Below, in pieces: positions 42,929 through 53,839 of a stretch of DNA of 64,000 nt. The stretch is from the NCBI GenBank assembly GCA_029448655.1, contig JACCLO010000018.1:1-64000 (forward strand), in the 5' to 3' direction. The notes under the pieces are model-generated. The model was not told the origin of the DNA. It searched no databases and saw only the letters and a list, made by a program, of their open reading frames with translations. This stretch comes from Wolfiporia cocos. Taxonomy: Eukaryota > Basidiomycota > Agaricomycetes > Polyporales > Phaeolaceae. Made by a program: the position numbers and the translations under genes. Numbering within the stretch: the stretch's first letter is position 1; each line of letters begins with the position of its first letter.

Positions 42929-45900
42929 AGAACACACCAGCCCCGCAGCGGCTGGGAGTGTACAGCGCCCCGAAGAAGCGCACCTCTACGAAGAGGCTTC
43001 ACAGAGACCCCTTATTTTGTGGGAAGACAAGGTGGTCGTACGTCACCCGGTATCCCATCTCGGTATATTCGGCAACTCGGCAATGGACTTTGCCCGGAGG
43101 ACTCGGACACTAGCTACACGTGCCCCTCCTGTACAATACTTTCATCCTGACCCCACCGTGCTGAAATTTTTCACTTTGTATAATGTACATGGAAACGATT
43201 CTCGAGACGACAATAAATCGTTCTCTATCGAAGTGGAACTGTGGGTATATGGAAAGAAAGTAAACGCCATGGCATTAATCGACACCGGTGCATCAATAAG
43301 CGTCATAGATAAGAAACTCGTACACGAGGAGAAGTTAGTCACTCAGAAACTACCTTCACCCCTCGAGATTCGCAACGCCGACGGTACCTCTAATACCGCC
43401 GGTAATATCAATATGGCAGTAAAAGCTTATATGGTGCACGAGGAACACAAGTCCACCGAATTCTTGTACGTCATGGACGTACAGAATGCGGATGTAATCC
43501 TCGGATATGACTGGTTTCTGAAACACAACCCGGACTTCAATTGGCCGGAAGGAACCTTCACATATCGGTGTACGGAAAAATGCAAACATGGCAAACGGGT
43601 TTCGATTTCTGAGGAAGAAGACGAAATCGAACCCCGCAACATCTATCAGATTATCAACGACTTTCCAATAGACTTTCTCGGCTTAGAGGAGCCTGAGAAT
43701 CCCTTTGTCGCTTGGGTGAACACCCTTGACGAAGGAACGGAACTCCTTATCGACGCCATTCAGTCGATAACGGAGAAGTCGGATGATGAATTCCTGACAG
43801 ATGCGGATCTCCAGAAATGGAAATCCTTGGTTCCGGAGGAATACCAGGAGTTTGGTCCCACGGTATTTTCTCAGCGCGCATCCGAAAGGATGCCCGAACG
43901 GAAACCATACGACCACGCCATCGACTTCCCCGATGACGTGGTACTACCGCCCCCGAGTAAGGCATACAAGATGTCTCCTCAGGAAGCGAACTCGCTAGAT
44001 CAGTGGATTCAGGAAGAGTTACGGAAGGGCTACATCCGACACTCGAAATCCCCGATCGCGAGCCCGGTCTTCTTCGTCCCTAAAAAAGACGGCGGAGCCC
44101 GAATGGTAGTCGATTACCGAAAGGTAAACGACCTCACCATTAAAAACAGGTACCCTCTCCCACGCATAGACGAGCTTATCGATAAGCTTAGCCAGGCTTC
44201 GATATTTACGAAGCTCGACTTGCGTTGGGGTTACAACAACGTAAGAATCAAGGAGGGAGATGAATGGAAGACCGCATTCATTACGCCTAACGGCCTTTAC
44301 GAAGCCGTAGTCATGTACTTCGGTTTTTGTAATGCACCCAGCACGTTCCAACACATGATGAACGATATCCTAGGGGACCTTATCAGAGAAGGAAAGGTCA
44401 TTGTCTACCTAGACGACATCCTTGTGTTCGGAAACGACCTGTTGGAACACCGTCGTATCGTCAAGCAAGTATTACAAATCTTGCAAGACAACGACTTGTT
44501 CGCGAAGCCTGAAAAGTGCTTCTTCGAACAAAGCAGTATTGAATACCTGGGAATGATCATTTCCAAAGGAAAAGTCGAAATGGACCCTAAGAAGGTAGCC
44601 GGCGTAATGGACTGGCCTACACCTGCCAAGGTGAAGGACGTCCAGGCCTTTGTTGGCTTCGCCAACTACTACCGTCGGTTCATTAAGGACTTCTCCAAAG
44701 TGGTTAAGCCGTTAACCGAACTGTCCAAGAAAAACACGCAGTGGAACTGGGGACCCGAACAAGCAGAAGCCTTCCAAACGCTCAAGGAAGCTTTCACATC
44801 GGCTCCAATACTCCGGATCCCAGATCAGGAGTCCCCGTTCCGCGTGGAAGCGGATTCTTCCGATTACGCAACTGGTGCAGTGCTATCACAATACTCTTCG
44901 GAGGATAAGCTCTGGCACCCGGTAGCCTTTTACTCGAAATCTCTATCAGCACCCGAAAGGAACTATGAGATTTACGATAAGGAGTTGCTTGCAATCATTC
45001 GCGCTCTAGAGGAATGGAGACATTACCTCAAAGGACATCCACACAAATTCGAAGTATGGTTGGATCATCTCAATCTGACATATTTCAAATCGGCACAACG
45101 GCTAACCCGGAGACAGGCATGTTGGAGTCTTTACCTGACAAGGTTCAACTTCACCATGTGTCACAAACCCGGTAAAACAATGCTTACGGCTGATCCTCTG
45201 TCATGGAGGCCAGACCATGAAGAGGGGGTGGAACTCGACAATCGCGATCAAATTTTGCTGAAACCGGAATACTTTACGGTTAGGGCGCTAGAAGCGTCAC
45301 AGCAGGAGATACAATCAGGCGACGAGGACCTTCTCAGACAAATCCGACAAGCCCTCATGGACGATCAGATTACCAAGGATTACCAGGAACTACTGAAAAG
45401 TGGTCCCAAGGAATTCGGTAAAGATCTCCAGGAATGGAATATGGAGGCCGGATTACTCCTCAGACGAGGAAAAGTGTACGTTCCAAAAGAGCCTAAAGAA
45501 TTGCGCACGAAGATTCTGGAGTTACATCATGACCATGTGACTGCCGGACACTTTGGACGATGGAAGACCTATGAACTTCTATCACGTAATTACTGGTGGC
45601 CTGGAATGACCACAATGGTGAAGCAATACGTGGAAGGTTGTGATACATGCCAACGCCTGAAAAACCGCAACCAGACCCCGTATGGACCCCTGCAACCGCT
45701 CCCAGTACCGGAAGCACCATGGGACACAATCACAATTGACTTCATTGTTCACTTACCGCCCAGCGGCGAATTCAAACAATTCACTGCTATTATGGTAGTA
45801 GTGGACCGATTGACCAAGCGTGCACACTTCATTCCCACGTCAGACAATATCTCGGCAAAAGAATTAGCGAACCTCCTGTACCTTCGGATTTATCCAAATC

Positions 45901-47405
45901 ACGGGCTTCCGAAACAAATCATTTCGGATAGAGGACCGCAATTCTCTTCTGAGTTATTCAAGGGATGGTGCGAGCAATTGGGAATTCAGAGGTCAATGAC
46001 GACAGCCTACCACCCGCAAGCAGACGGCCAAACGGAGAGAATTAACCAAATTCTAGAACAATACCTACGATGCTACATCGACGTTATCCAAAAAGATAAC
46101 TGGGTGTTCTATCTCCCCACGGCAGAGTTTGCGTACAATAACGCGGCTAGCGAGACGACCAAGAATAGTCCATTCTTCGTCGAACTAGGAAGGCATCCCA
46201 ATGCAGGACCTACGGATTTGAAGCCGACGCAATATTCGGATTTAAATCAATTTGCTTACGCCAGATGGTCAGCACAAGAACAAGCTAAGGCAGCTATGAA
46301 ACTGGCTGCTGAACGCTGGTCTTGGTACTATGATCAACATAAGCGCTCGGTACCGTTTAAAGTCGGCGACAAAGTTCTCGTTGACGCCCGTAGCTGGCAA
46401 GACTCCGAAAGAAGTCTTAGTCCACGCTATCTGGGACCATTTAAGATAATTGAACAATTATCTCCGGTCACCTTTAGGGTACACATGGACGAGCAATACA
46501 GGGCTTACCACCCAGTATTCCACGCTTCCAAATTGGTCATGTACAAGGACCCGGTGCATCAGAAAAGACCAGAGCCTCAACCAGAAATGGTCGACGGCGA
46601 GGAATTATGGGAAGTTGAGAAGATCTTAGATCATCGTCTCCGCGCAGGAAGAGTTGAATACAGAATCTGATGGAAAGGATTTGGTATCAATGACGACTCC
46701 TGGGTACGCGAAGCCGATCTCGACACGGCATATGACATTCTGCAAGAATACAAGGCTTCACACGCCATTCCCATGCAGGATGTCCCCCTCAGGCGATCAG
46801 CTAGAAGGAAAGAAGCAGTTCACGTCTTCGACCCTGACAGCGACGACTGGGAAGCAGACGAATGCACGTGGCCAGACGACTGGCCGCAGTATCGCGAAGA
46901 ATTTGCGAAGGATCCTAAGCAGCGCATGGTTAGACACCCCGATGGGGGATGGATGTCAGCTGACATTAACCAAAATGCGGACTTGAAAATCGTAGTCGGT
47001 GAAGGCGGCCGAATGCCGGAAAAAGGAACCAAGGATTCAGTTGGATTTGACCTGTACACCGCAACAGGCGACGTTCTGCCAGCTCACGGGCAGACAGAAT
47101 ACAACACCAAACTGAAGATCCAGGTACCTTTCGGCACTTACGGACGTATCGCCCCCCGCTCTAGTCTTGCCCGAAAAGGCATAGACGTAATGGGTGGCGT
47201 TATCGATCACGATTATCAAGGCGAAGTAATCATCATTCTCCGGAATCACTCCGACATATCTACCGATATTCGGGCCGGTGATAAGATTGCTCAGCTCATC
47301 TGCGAAGTTGCAAAGGACCCGCACATTACGCTACACGGAAAATCTTACTTTGAAAAGATTAAATCCGAACGTGGTACTGGTGGATTCGGCTCCACGGGAA
47401 AGTAA
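42870..47405 (+). pseudogene. pol: Element 2 Pol: PR-RT-RNaseH-IN-chromodomain-dUTPase with one TGA
   Basis: A single frame of about 1510 codons broken once. Protease IDTGAS at 43278-43295; RT FFVPKKDGGARMVVDYRKVN from about 44072 and YLDD at 44406-44417; RNase H EADSSDYATGAV (44848) and YEIYDKELLAIIRALEEW; integrase HH (45525) and CDTCQ, catalytic TIDF (about 45735), ISDRGPQ (about 45921), DGQTERINQ (about 46023); GPF module (about 46435); chromodomain about 46600-46740; dUTPase 46990-47405. The in-frame TGA at 46668-46670 falls in the chromodomain where RWKG is expected, and element 3 has CGA there, so a C to T change is the likely cause. Without readthrough the dUTPase would not be made. 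Confidence 0.93.
46990..47405 (+). other. C-terminal dUTPase domain (element 2)
   Basis: Five motifs in order: DSVGFDLYT, PRSSLA, GGVIDHDYQGEV (catalytic Asp), AGDKIAQLI, and RGTGGFGSTG at the very C-terminus before TAA 47403-47405. It lies downstream of the chromodomain and of an acidic W/D-rich linker. Complete as read. Confidence 0.94.
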
Positions 47406-47431
47406 TCGTTCCATTAGGGACAATGAAACCT

Positions 47432-47442
47432 GAAGAGGGGGT
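47432..47442 (+). other. Polypurine tract of element 2
   Basis: gaagagggggt sits just left of the 3' LTR start at 47445 and after the dUTPase stop; expected plus-strand primer. Element 3 has the similar gaggaggggg at 52096-52105. Confidence 0.6.
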
Positions 47443-47444
47443 AA

Positions 47445-48104
47445 TGTCACAGATTTGGGACATGCCACTATTTTTCCCGTATTTTTACCTATTTATCTGG
47501 TATTTCTACGACCTTGTAGACATTTACGCTGCTAAGCGCCCGTCTACACGTACACGCAACCAAACAACACGTACATAACACGCTTGTACGCGTCAATGAC
47601 TCAGCGGACTAACCTCCGGTGTCACGCGCTTTACTCATATCCCGATACCGGGCTATGTCAGTACGATTGGATAAGCGGCCCGCTCGTTATCACATGCCAA
47701 TGACCTTACGATTACTCATATCCCGATGCCGGTATATAAGAATCACATGCATGGCTTACTAACGTAGCTACAGCCACTTCCACAACATGGACCTACGGTC
47801 CAAACAAACGATCTTACTGGTGCGGCCATTACCGGCGCACATGGTCTATTGTAATTTACGACTTAACCCTATTAGTTATGTCTGCGCACAGACCACCTTC
47901 ATGTTTGGCTCCCTTACCGGTAACCAAACAAAGCATGTATATAAGTAGGGCTATCACTGCGGATAAGCCTTAGATTTGTTCTCTGCATTCGCACAGTTAC
48001 ATACCATCTCTGCTTGCGCCCACTAGCCTCCTCACCAACCTTCTGCAACTCCTTCAAGTCGCCTATAAGGTTATAGTGTGAGTCCCACAGTCTAGTCTGT
48101 GTCA
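47445..48104 (+). repeat. Element 2 3' LTR
   Basis: 660 bp, TGTCACAG..CTGTGTCA; shorter than the 699-bp solo copy by a 39-bp deletion between short direct repeats. TATATAAG at about 47939. Its right edge abuts element 3 pol with no recognisable duplication partner (next bases GCATA). Confidence 0.93.
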
Positions 48105-51100
48105 GCATACACGCTGGTAAAAGGCATAGACCCGCCAAACCTTCGGAGGAGGAGGCAGATGAACTCCCCGAAGAAGTGGTCGATATATGGGATATTCCTA
48201 TGGACACATTAGGAGAAGGAGATCCCGATAACCCCTTCGTCAACTGGATTACCCAACTAGATGATGAAGACAACACAACTCTAGCTCAACTTGTAGCAGA
48301 GATACTCGAAAAGGACGATTCGTCCTTAGACTCGTCTTCAACTGAAAAGTGGAGGTCGTTAGTCCCCAAAGAGTATCAAGAGTTTGGTCCAACAGTGTTC
48401 AGTCACAAGGCTTCTGAGCAAATGCCTGTCCGCAAGGACTATGACCATGCCATCGACTTTGTTGAAGGTGCAACACTGCCGAAGCCCAGAAAACGTTACC
48501 CCCTGTCTAAGCTTCAACAAAACTCCTTAGACGAGTGGATCGATGAAGAACTTCGCAAAGGTTATATCAGAGAGTCGAAATCGCCTATTGCCTCGCCAGT
48601 CTTCTTTGTAACAAAGAAGGATGGCTCGCTACGCATGGTAGTGGACTACTGAAAGCTGAACGAAATCACAGTACAGAACAAGTATCCCATTCCTCGCATC
48701 TCCGAGTTAATTGACCAACTCGCATCCGCATCAATCTTCACGAAGATCGACCTCCGTTGGGGGTATAACAATGTGCGGATAAAGGAAGGGGACGAGTGGA
48801 AGACAGCCTTCATTACCCACAGAGGGCTGTACGAAGCAACTGTTATGTACTTCAGCTTTTGCAACGCACCAGGTACATTTCAGGCGATGATGAATAGTGT
48901 CCTGTCCGATTTCATTCAGTCGGGCAAGGTTATCGTTTACCTAGACGATATTCTGATTTTCGGAAACGACCTCAAAGAGCATCGGAAAATAGTCAAAGCC
49001 GTATTGCAGCGACTCCAAGATTCCGATCTCTATGCAAAACCTGAAAAATGCTTTTTCAAACAAAAGTCCATTGAGTATTTGGGCATGATCATTTCCCATA
49101 ACTCTATCAAGATGGACCCGAAAAAGTACGAAGGGGTTCTTGAATGGCCTAAACCAACCAAGGTTAAGGAAGTCCAAGCCTTCTTAGGCTTTGCCAATTT
49201 CTATAGGCGATTCATACGTGACTTTTCCTATAAGGCCAAGCCACTCACACAACTTACCCGCAAGAACCAGAAATGGGCTTGGGGTGAGAAGGAGCAACAG
49301 GCATTTGAGGACCTGAAAGAGGCCTTTACGTCTGTGCCAATTCTTAGAATACCAGACCAAGACTCGCCCTTTAGGATCGAGTCCGATGCCTCCGACTTTG
49401 CGACAGGCTCAGTCCTTTCTCAGTTAGACCCTACGGACGGTTTATACCACCCCGTTGCTTATTACAGCAAGTCTATGACTGAGGCCGAACGCAACTATGA
49501 GATATATGATAAGGAACTCCTTGCCATTATTCGTTCACTCGAAGAATGGCGTCATTATCTCGAGGGGCACCCGAAGGTATTCGAAGTATGGATGGATCAT
49601 GCGAACCTTACATACTTCAAGACGGCGCAAAAGCTTACAAGACGACAGGCACGTTGGGCATTATACCTAACTCAGTTCAACTTCAAGTTGTATCACAAAC
49701 CAGGAAAGACAATGCTTACTGCGGATCCTCTGTCCAGGAGGCCAGATCATGAAGAGGGGGTGGAACTCGACAACAGGGATAAAATCCTCCTTAAACCGGA
49801 ATTTTTTGCGACCGAATTCACCATTCGGGCCCTGGAAACCTCTTCTGATGAAACAATAGCGATGGCCAAAGACTCTAATCAGTCCTTACTCAAGGCTATC
49901 CACTTAGCATTACGAGACGACAAGCTAACTTTGTCCTACCAATCCCTTCTCTCATCGGGACCAAGAGAGTTCAAGAAAGAACTTCAAGACTGGAACTACG
50001 AGAGCGGCTTACTATTACACAAGGGCAAAGTATATGTCCCTAACGTCGAGCAGATACGCCGACGCGTAGTAGCCGCACACCACAACCACGTGACAGCGGG
50101 TCACTTTGGACGCTGGAAGACCTACAAACTAGTAACTCGTAACTTCTGGTGGCCAGGCATTTCCACATACATGAAGAAGTATGTCCAGGAGTGCGACATC
50201 TGTCAAAAGATGAAGAGCCGACCTGAAAAGCCATACGGACTGTTACAACCTAACCCCGTACCTAGCCAGTCATGGGAAGTCATTACAACCGACTTCATCA
50301 TGTATCTACCCAAGTCTATCGATAACAAGAAGACTTACGACTCCATTATGGTCATTGTGGACAGACTCACGAAGCAAGCACATTTCTATCCGATCAGTTC
50401 CAAGTTCAGAACTAGGGATTTGGCCGACATATTGTACATGCGTTTCTATCCGTTACATGGCCTACCCCACCAAATCATTAGCGATAGAGGTGTTCAATTC
50501 GCGTCAAAGCTGTTCAAGGAATTCTATCAATTCCTCAACATTGAACATTCGATGTCAACAGCTTATCATCCACAGACCGATGGACAGACAGAGAGAGTCA
50601 ATCAAATGTTAGAACAGTATCTACGCTGCTACGTCAATTCGTACAGAAAAGACAATTGGAGTAGACTCTTGCCAACCGCAGAGTTTGCTTACAATAACGT
50701 GGCATCGGAGACTACAAAACGTTCTCCTTTCTTTGTCGAACTAGGTAGACACCCACTTGCTGGCCCAGGCAATCAGGAGCTCCCCTGCACAACAAATCCT
50801 GACTTAAATGACATCGCTCACGAACAATGGAAGGCACAATCCGAAGCGAAAGCCGCCATGTTAGTAGCTTCAGAACGATGGAAATGGTACAGCGATCGAG
50901 GACACAAACAACTCGACTTACGCATTGGAGACAAAGTACTAGTGAATACCAAGGATTACCAAACATCCGAAAGGAGTTTGGCCCCACGATACATCGGCCC
51001 TTTCAAGATTGTTGAAATCTTATCGCCGGTTACCTTCAGACTTAAAATGGGGGTACAGTATCGTCAGTATCACCCGGTATTCCACGCGTCCAAGCTGGTA

Positions 51101-52027
51101 CCGTATATCCAAACAGAAGATCGTCCAGACTCCCCTGATTTATCGGAGGACGAGGACAAGGAATGGGAAGTGTCAGAAATCCTTAACCACCGAACTCGTA
51201 GAGGCAAGAAAGAGTTCCTCATTCGATGGTCCGGAACAACATCCGTGGATGACACTTGGGAACCTGAGGAGAACCTCGAGCACTCTAAAGAAGCGTTGGA
51301 TGAATACAAGGCCCGCTTCTTCAATGCTCAGACTAACCACCTCTCGGCACACCGAACTATTGCTGTTCAAGATCCTGAGGATGACCCTAACTGGAAAGTG
51401 GGGGATCATTTCCTTTGGCCCGACGACTGGCCTATGGAAAACCCTGTCTTAGAGGAGGACGAAACCGAGGGTTTCGACTCTGATGACGAGCAGGAAAGGC
51501 CTCTCAATCCCTACCAACGATGGCTCAAACGAGATCCATTCGGAAACTTTGTGGACGACAACATAGTCTTCAACAACTACTTAGAGTTCGCCATCGATTA
51601 CCATATTGAAGAAGGTGACCCCAAATTCCCCTGCAAGAGTACACCCCACTCCGCAGGTTACGATATCTTTAGTACCGAAACCGTTACTATAAAGCCATTC
51701 CAGCCGACGAAAGTACATACCACACTTCATACATTGTTCCCTTATGGGCACTATGGTCAGCTGGTTAGCCGTTCAAGCATGGCTTCCAAAGGTATCAACG
51801 TGGCAGGCGGGATTATCGATTGGGATTACCAAGGCGAAGTCATGGTGATTCTTCACAACATCACCAACGTCGACTACGAAGTAACAAAGGGAGATATGAT
51901 CGCTCAACTCCTCATCAAAAAGGAGTACCACCCAGACGAGCATCACTCCCATCTGAACTCATACATGAATCTTCATGGGGACCAAGGGCAAAGAGGCACA
52001 GGGGGTTTTGGCAGCACAGGCAAGTAG
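48105..52027 (+). pseudogene. pol: Element 3 Pol fragment: RT-RNaseH-IN-chromodomain-dUTPase with one TGA
   Basis: The frame is open across the junction (GKRHRPAKPSEEEADELP). RT begins about 48440 and has an in-frame TGA at 48650-48652 in VDY*KLNE; element 2 has CGA at this codon. YLDD lies at 48938-48949. RNase H ESDASDFATGSV (49378) and YEIYDKELLAIIRSLEEW; integrase HH about 50080 and CDICQ, TTDF (50287), ISDRGVQF (50477), DGQTERVNQ (50579); GPF module (about 50990); chromodomain 51160-51310 with IRWSG intact; an acidic W/P-D-D-W linker; dUTPase 51640-52027; stop TAG 52025-52027. Apart from the TGA and the lost 5' part the enzyme motifs are intact. Confidence 0.92.
51640..52027 (+). other. 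C-terminal dUTPase domain (element 3)
   Basis: Motifs in order: HSAGYDIFS, VSRSSMA, GGIIDWDYQGEV, KGDMIAQLL, RGTGGFGSTG followed by K and stop. Between motifs 4 and 5 there is a longer His-rich insert (YHPDEHHSHLN) than in element 2. The same position after the chromodomain argues that the fusion predates the split of families 2 and 3. Confidence 0.94.
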
Positions 52028-52108
52028 CGCAAGCAAAGTCTAACCCTTAAGTGGGCTCTAGCATTCATAGCTGCTTCATCGGGACGCTGAATTTTGAGGA
52101 GGGGGTAA

Positions 52109-52712
52109 TGTCACGGTTTTTCCTATTTTTCCCTTATTTTTCCCTATTTTCCCTGGTTTTCTACAGCTCGTTCTACTCGCCTTCATTGTCACGTGATTTG
52201 CCAGGACTCTTATCTTGAAGATAAATCCTTATCTTATCTCTTGCGCACGTTAGCTCAGCGCCTATCATGGCGCCTCACCTTATCTCTAGACATAGCGTCT
52301 ATCTTTCTTGCACGTGACCTACAAAGAGTTCACAACAGTGTTGCCACACGTCACATGGCTTTCTAGTGACTCGCGTCACCTGCCGCTGCCTTACGCTCAG
52401 TCAGCGGCCTTTGAGACTATCACAAGCTTATGGTTATTGTAGTTACCGTATCACATGCATTGCTATTCACAAGCTTCGGGTCGTACCATTACCAGTGCAC
52501 AACCCTATGCCCTAGTGTGGCATTAGTCCTACCTACGGTATTACGGGTCTTACCCTGCATGTATATAAGCTGGCCTCTGAGTACGTTGTAGACTCAGAAT
52601 AGTTCTCCTCGACAATCGACTAGTTGCTCTTACCAACTGCTTGACTTACACACACTTCACTTTATCGACACCGCCCCTCAACAAATACTTGTCTTAGTGA
52701 GTGTCCGTGTCA
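52109..52712 (+). repeat. Element 3 3' LTR
   Basis: 604 bp, TGTCACGG..CCGTGTCA, preceded by gaggagggggtaa. It has a TATATAAG box near 52561 and the same catgtatataag core promoter as the element 2 LTR, although the rest differs. Right flank CAGAA; the left flank of the element is lost. Confidence 0.88.
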
Positions 52713-53634
52713 CAGAATTTCCATACAAACTGGCCTGGATCAGCAAACTGGGTGACCCCTAGCAGATGATGTACCCACCCATTCACTGAGGCAACTGACC
52801 AGCCACCCAAAAGCAGTGATGAGGCCCCATCTATGAAGAGTTGGAGCAGGTGAGGTTGCGACAGTAGTGGGCAAGGGGCAGGAGGTGTGGGCATGGTGAG
52901 TGCTGGTGATGTGCAGAGGCAGAGCTGGCATAGAGGGGCCTTGGGAGGCAGTGGAGCTGGAGGGGGAGCTGGAGGACTGGCCAAGGAGGTCACCTGCCAG
53001 AGGTGCTGAAAGAGGCATGACAGGGGTGGCAAAGGCCATGGGTCCAGAAGGGGCACAGAGGGCAGCCATGGAGTGCCAGAGGGAGCACCTGATGGGGTAC
53101 TCAGCCAGTGATGACCAGGGCACACAGCAGGGCACCAGGGACTGGGCAATGAGGCACCAGGGAACCGGCTGGAGCAGGAATGCACCATGCCTGCACCGCA
53201 AGGGGGTGCGTGGGATAGCAAGTACAACTGATGATGATGAGCACCATGGGCTGCATGGGATAGCAAGTGCGAGCACAGGCCTCTGGACAGACCATGGAGC
53301 CAGCCAATGAGGGTGGTGTGGAAACAGACAGACACAAGGGGCTTTGGTAGGCATGCTCCCTGCTGCACTTGAGGGGGAGTGTTGCAATTTGGGGTCTGTG
53401 GCATTGCCAGGGTGCAGGATGGCATGGCAATGGCTGACTGATGGTGCTGTGATGGGCAAGCTAGCAGGTTTGCTAGAGTTGCTGGTAGTGTACTTAAGCC
53501 AGGCACAAGCAGAGTGGCTCGCTGTCAGTCTGTAACCCACCTATATTCACTATCCTACAAAGAAGATTTGGCCCTGTGGCCACAGAATTTCCACATTGGG
53601 TTATGTCTAGAGGCATGAAATTTGGCCTGTGACA
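52713..53634. mobile_element. CpG-free old repeat, LTR-like ends
   Basis: Starts with cagaatttcc and ends ..CCTGTGACA at 53634; if the last TGTCA of the previous LTR is shared, the ends read TGTCACAGAATTTCC..GGCCTGTGACA. The cacagaatttcc motif recurs at 53581. Inside, gagggggagtgttg at 53371-53384 looks like a purine tract followed by another LTR start. Almost no CpG. Long minus-strand open frames here are low-complexity by-products. Confidence 0.5.
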
Positions 53635-53839
53635 CTGACTGCGGGATTTAAATGGTCATCTCTCTCTCTGCCCCAATGTAATGACTGATCGATCGAATAG
53701 AAGTTGCAGTCTCGTGACCAGACGGTAAACTCCGACGGAGTTTGAATATCTGAGGACGCGTTGCGGTGGTTGAGTGTTGCTTGTCCCTCTGTCTCACTCA
53801 AGCCTCGATACATTCTCCTGCCGCTCCCTCTTGTTCACT

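Larger units (their letters stand above)
41976..48104 (+). mobile_element. Element 2: 5'-truncated chromovirus with C-terminal dUTPase
   Basis: Starts abruptly inside gag at the border with LTR D and ends with its own 3' LTR. Internal parts: gag with zinc knuckle, pol PR-RT-RH-IN-chromodomain-dUTPase. The 5' LTR, primer site and gag N-terminus are missing. The family is also represented by the solo LTR at 11463-12161 and a decayed LTR at 57954-58533. Confidence 0.93.
48105..52712 (+). mobile_element. Element 3: 5'-truncated sister chromovirus with C-terminal dUTPase
   Basis: Begins directly after the LTR of element 2, in the middle of pol (after the protease, at the position equivalent to HGKR of element 2), and ends with its own 604-bp LTR. 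Pol is clearly related to element 2 but diverged in sequence, and the LTR differs, so it is a separate family. Gag, protease and the 5' LTR are lost. Confidence 0.92.

Noticed and set aside
52694..53540. Two long overlapping minus-strand frames (266-270 codons)
   Set aside because: Pro/Ser/Leu low-complexity sequence in a CpG-free repeat where stops are rare; no domain and starting inside the neighbouring LTR.
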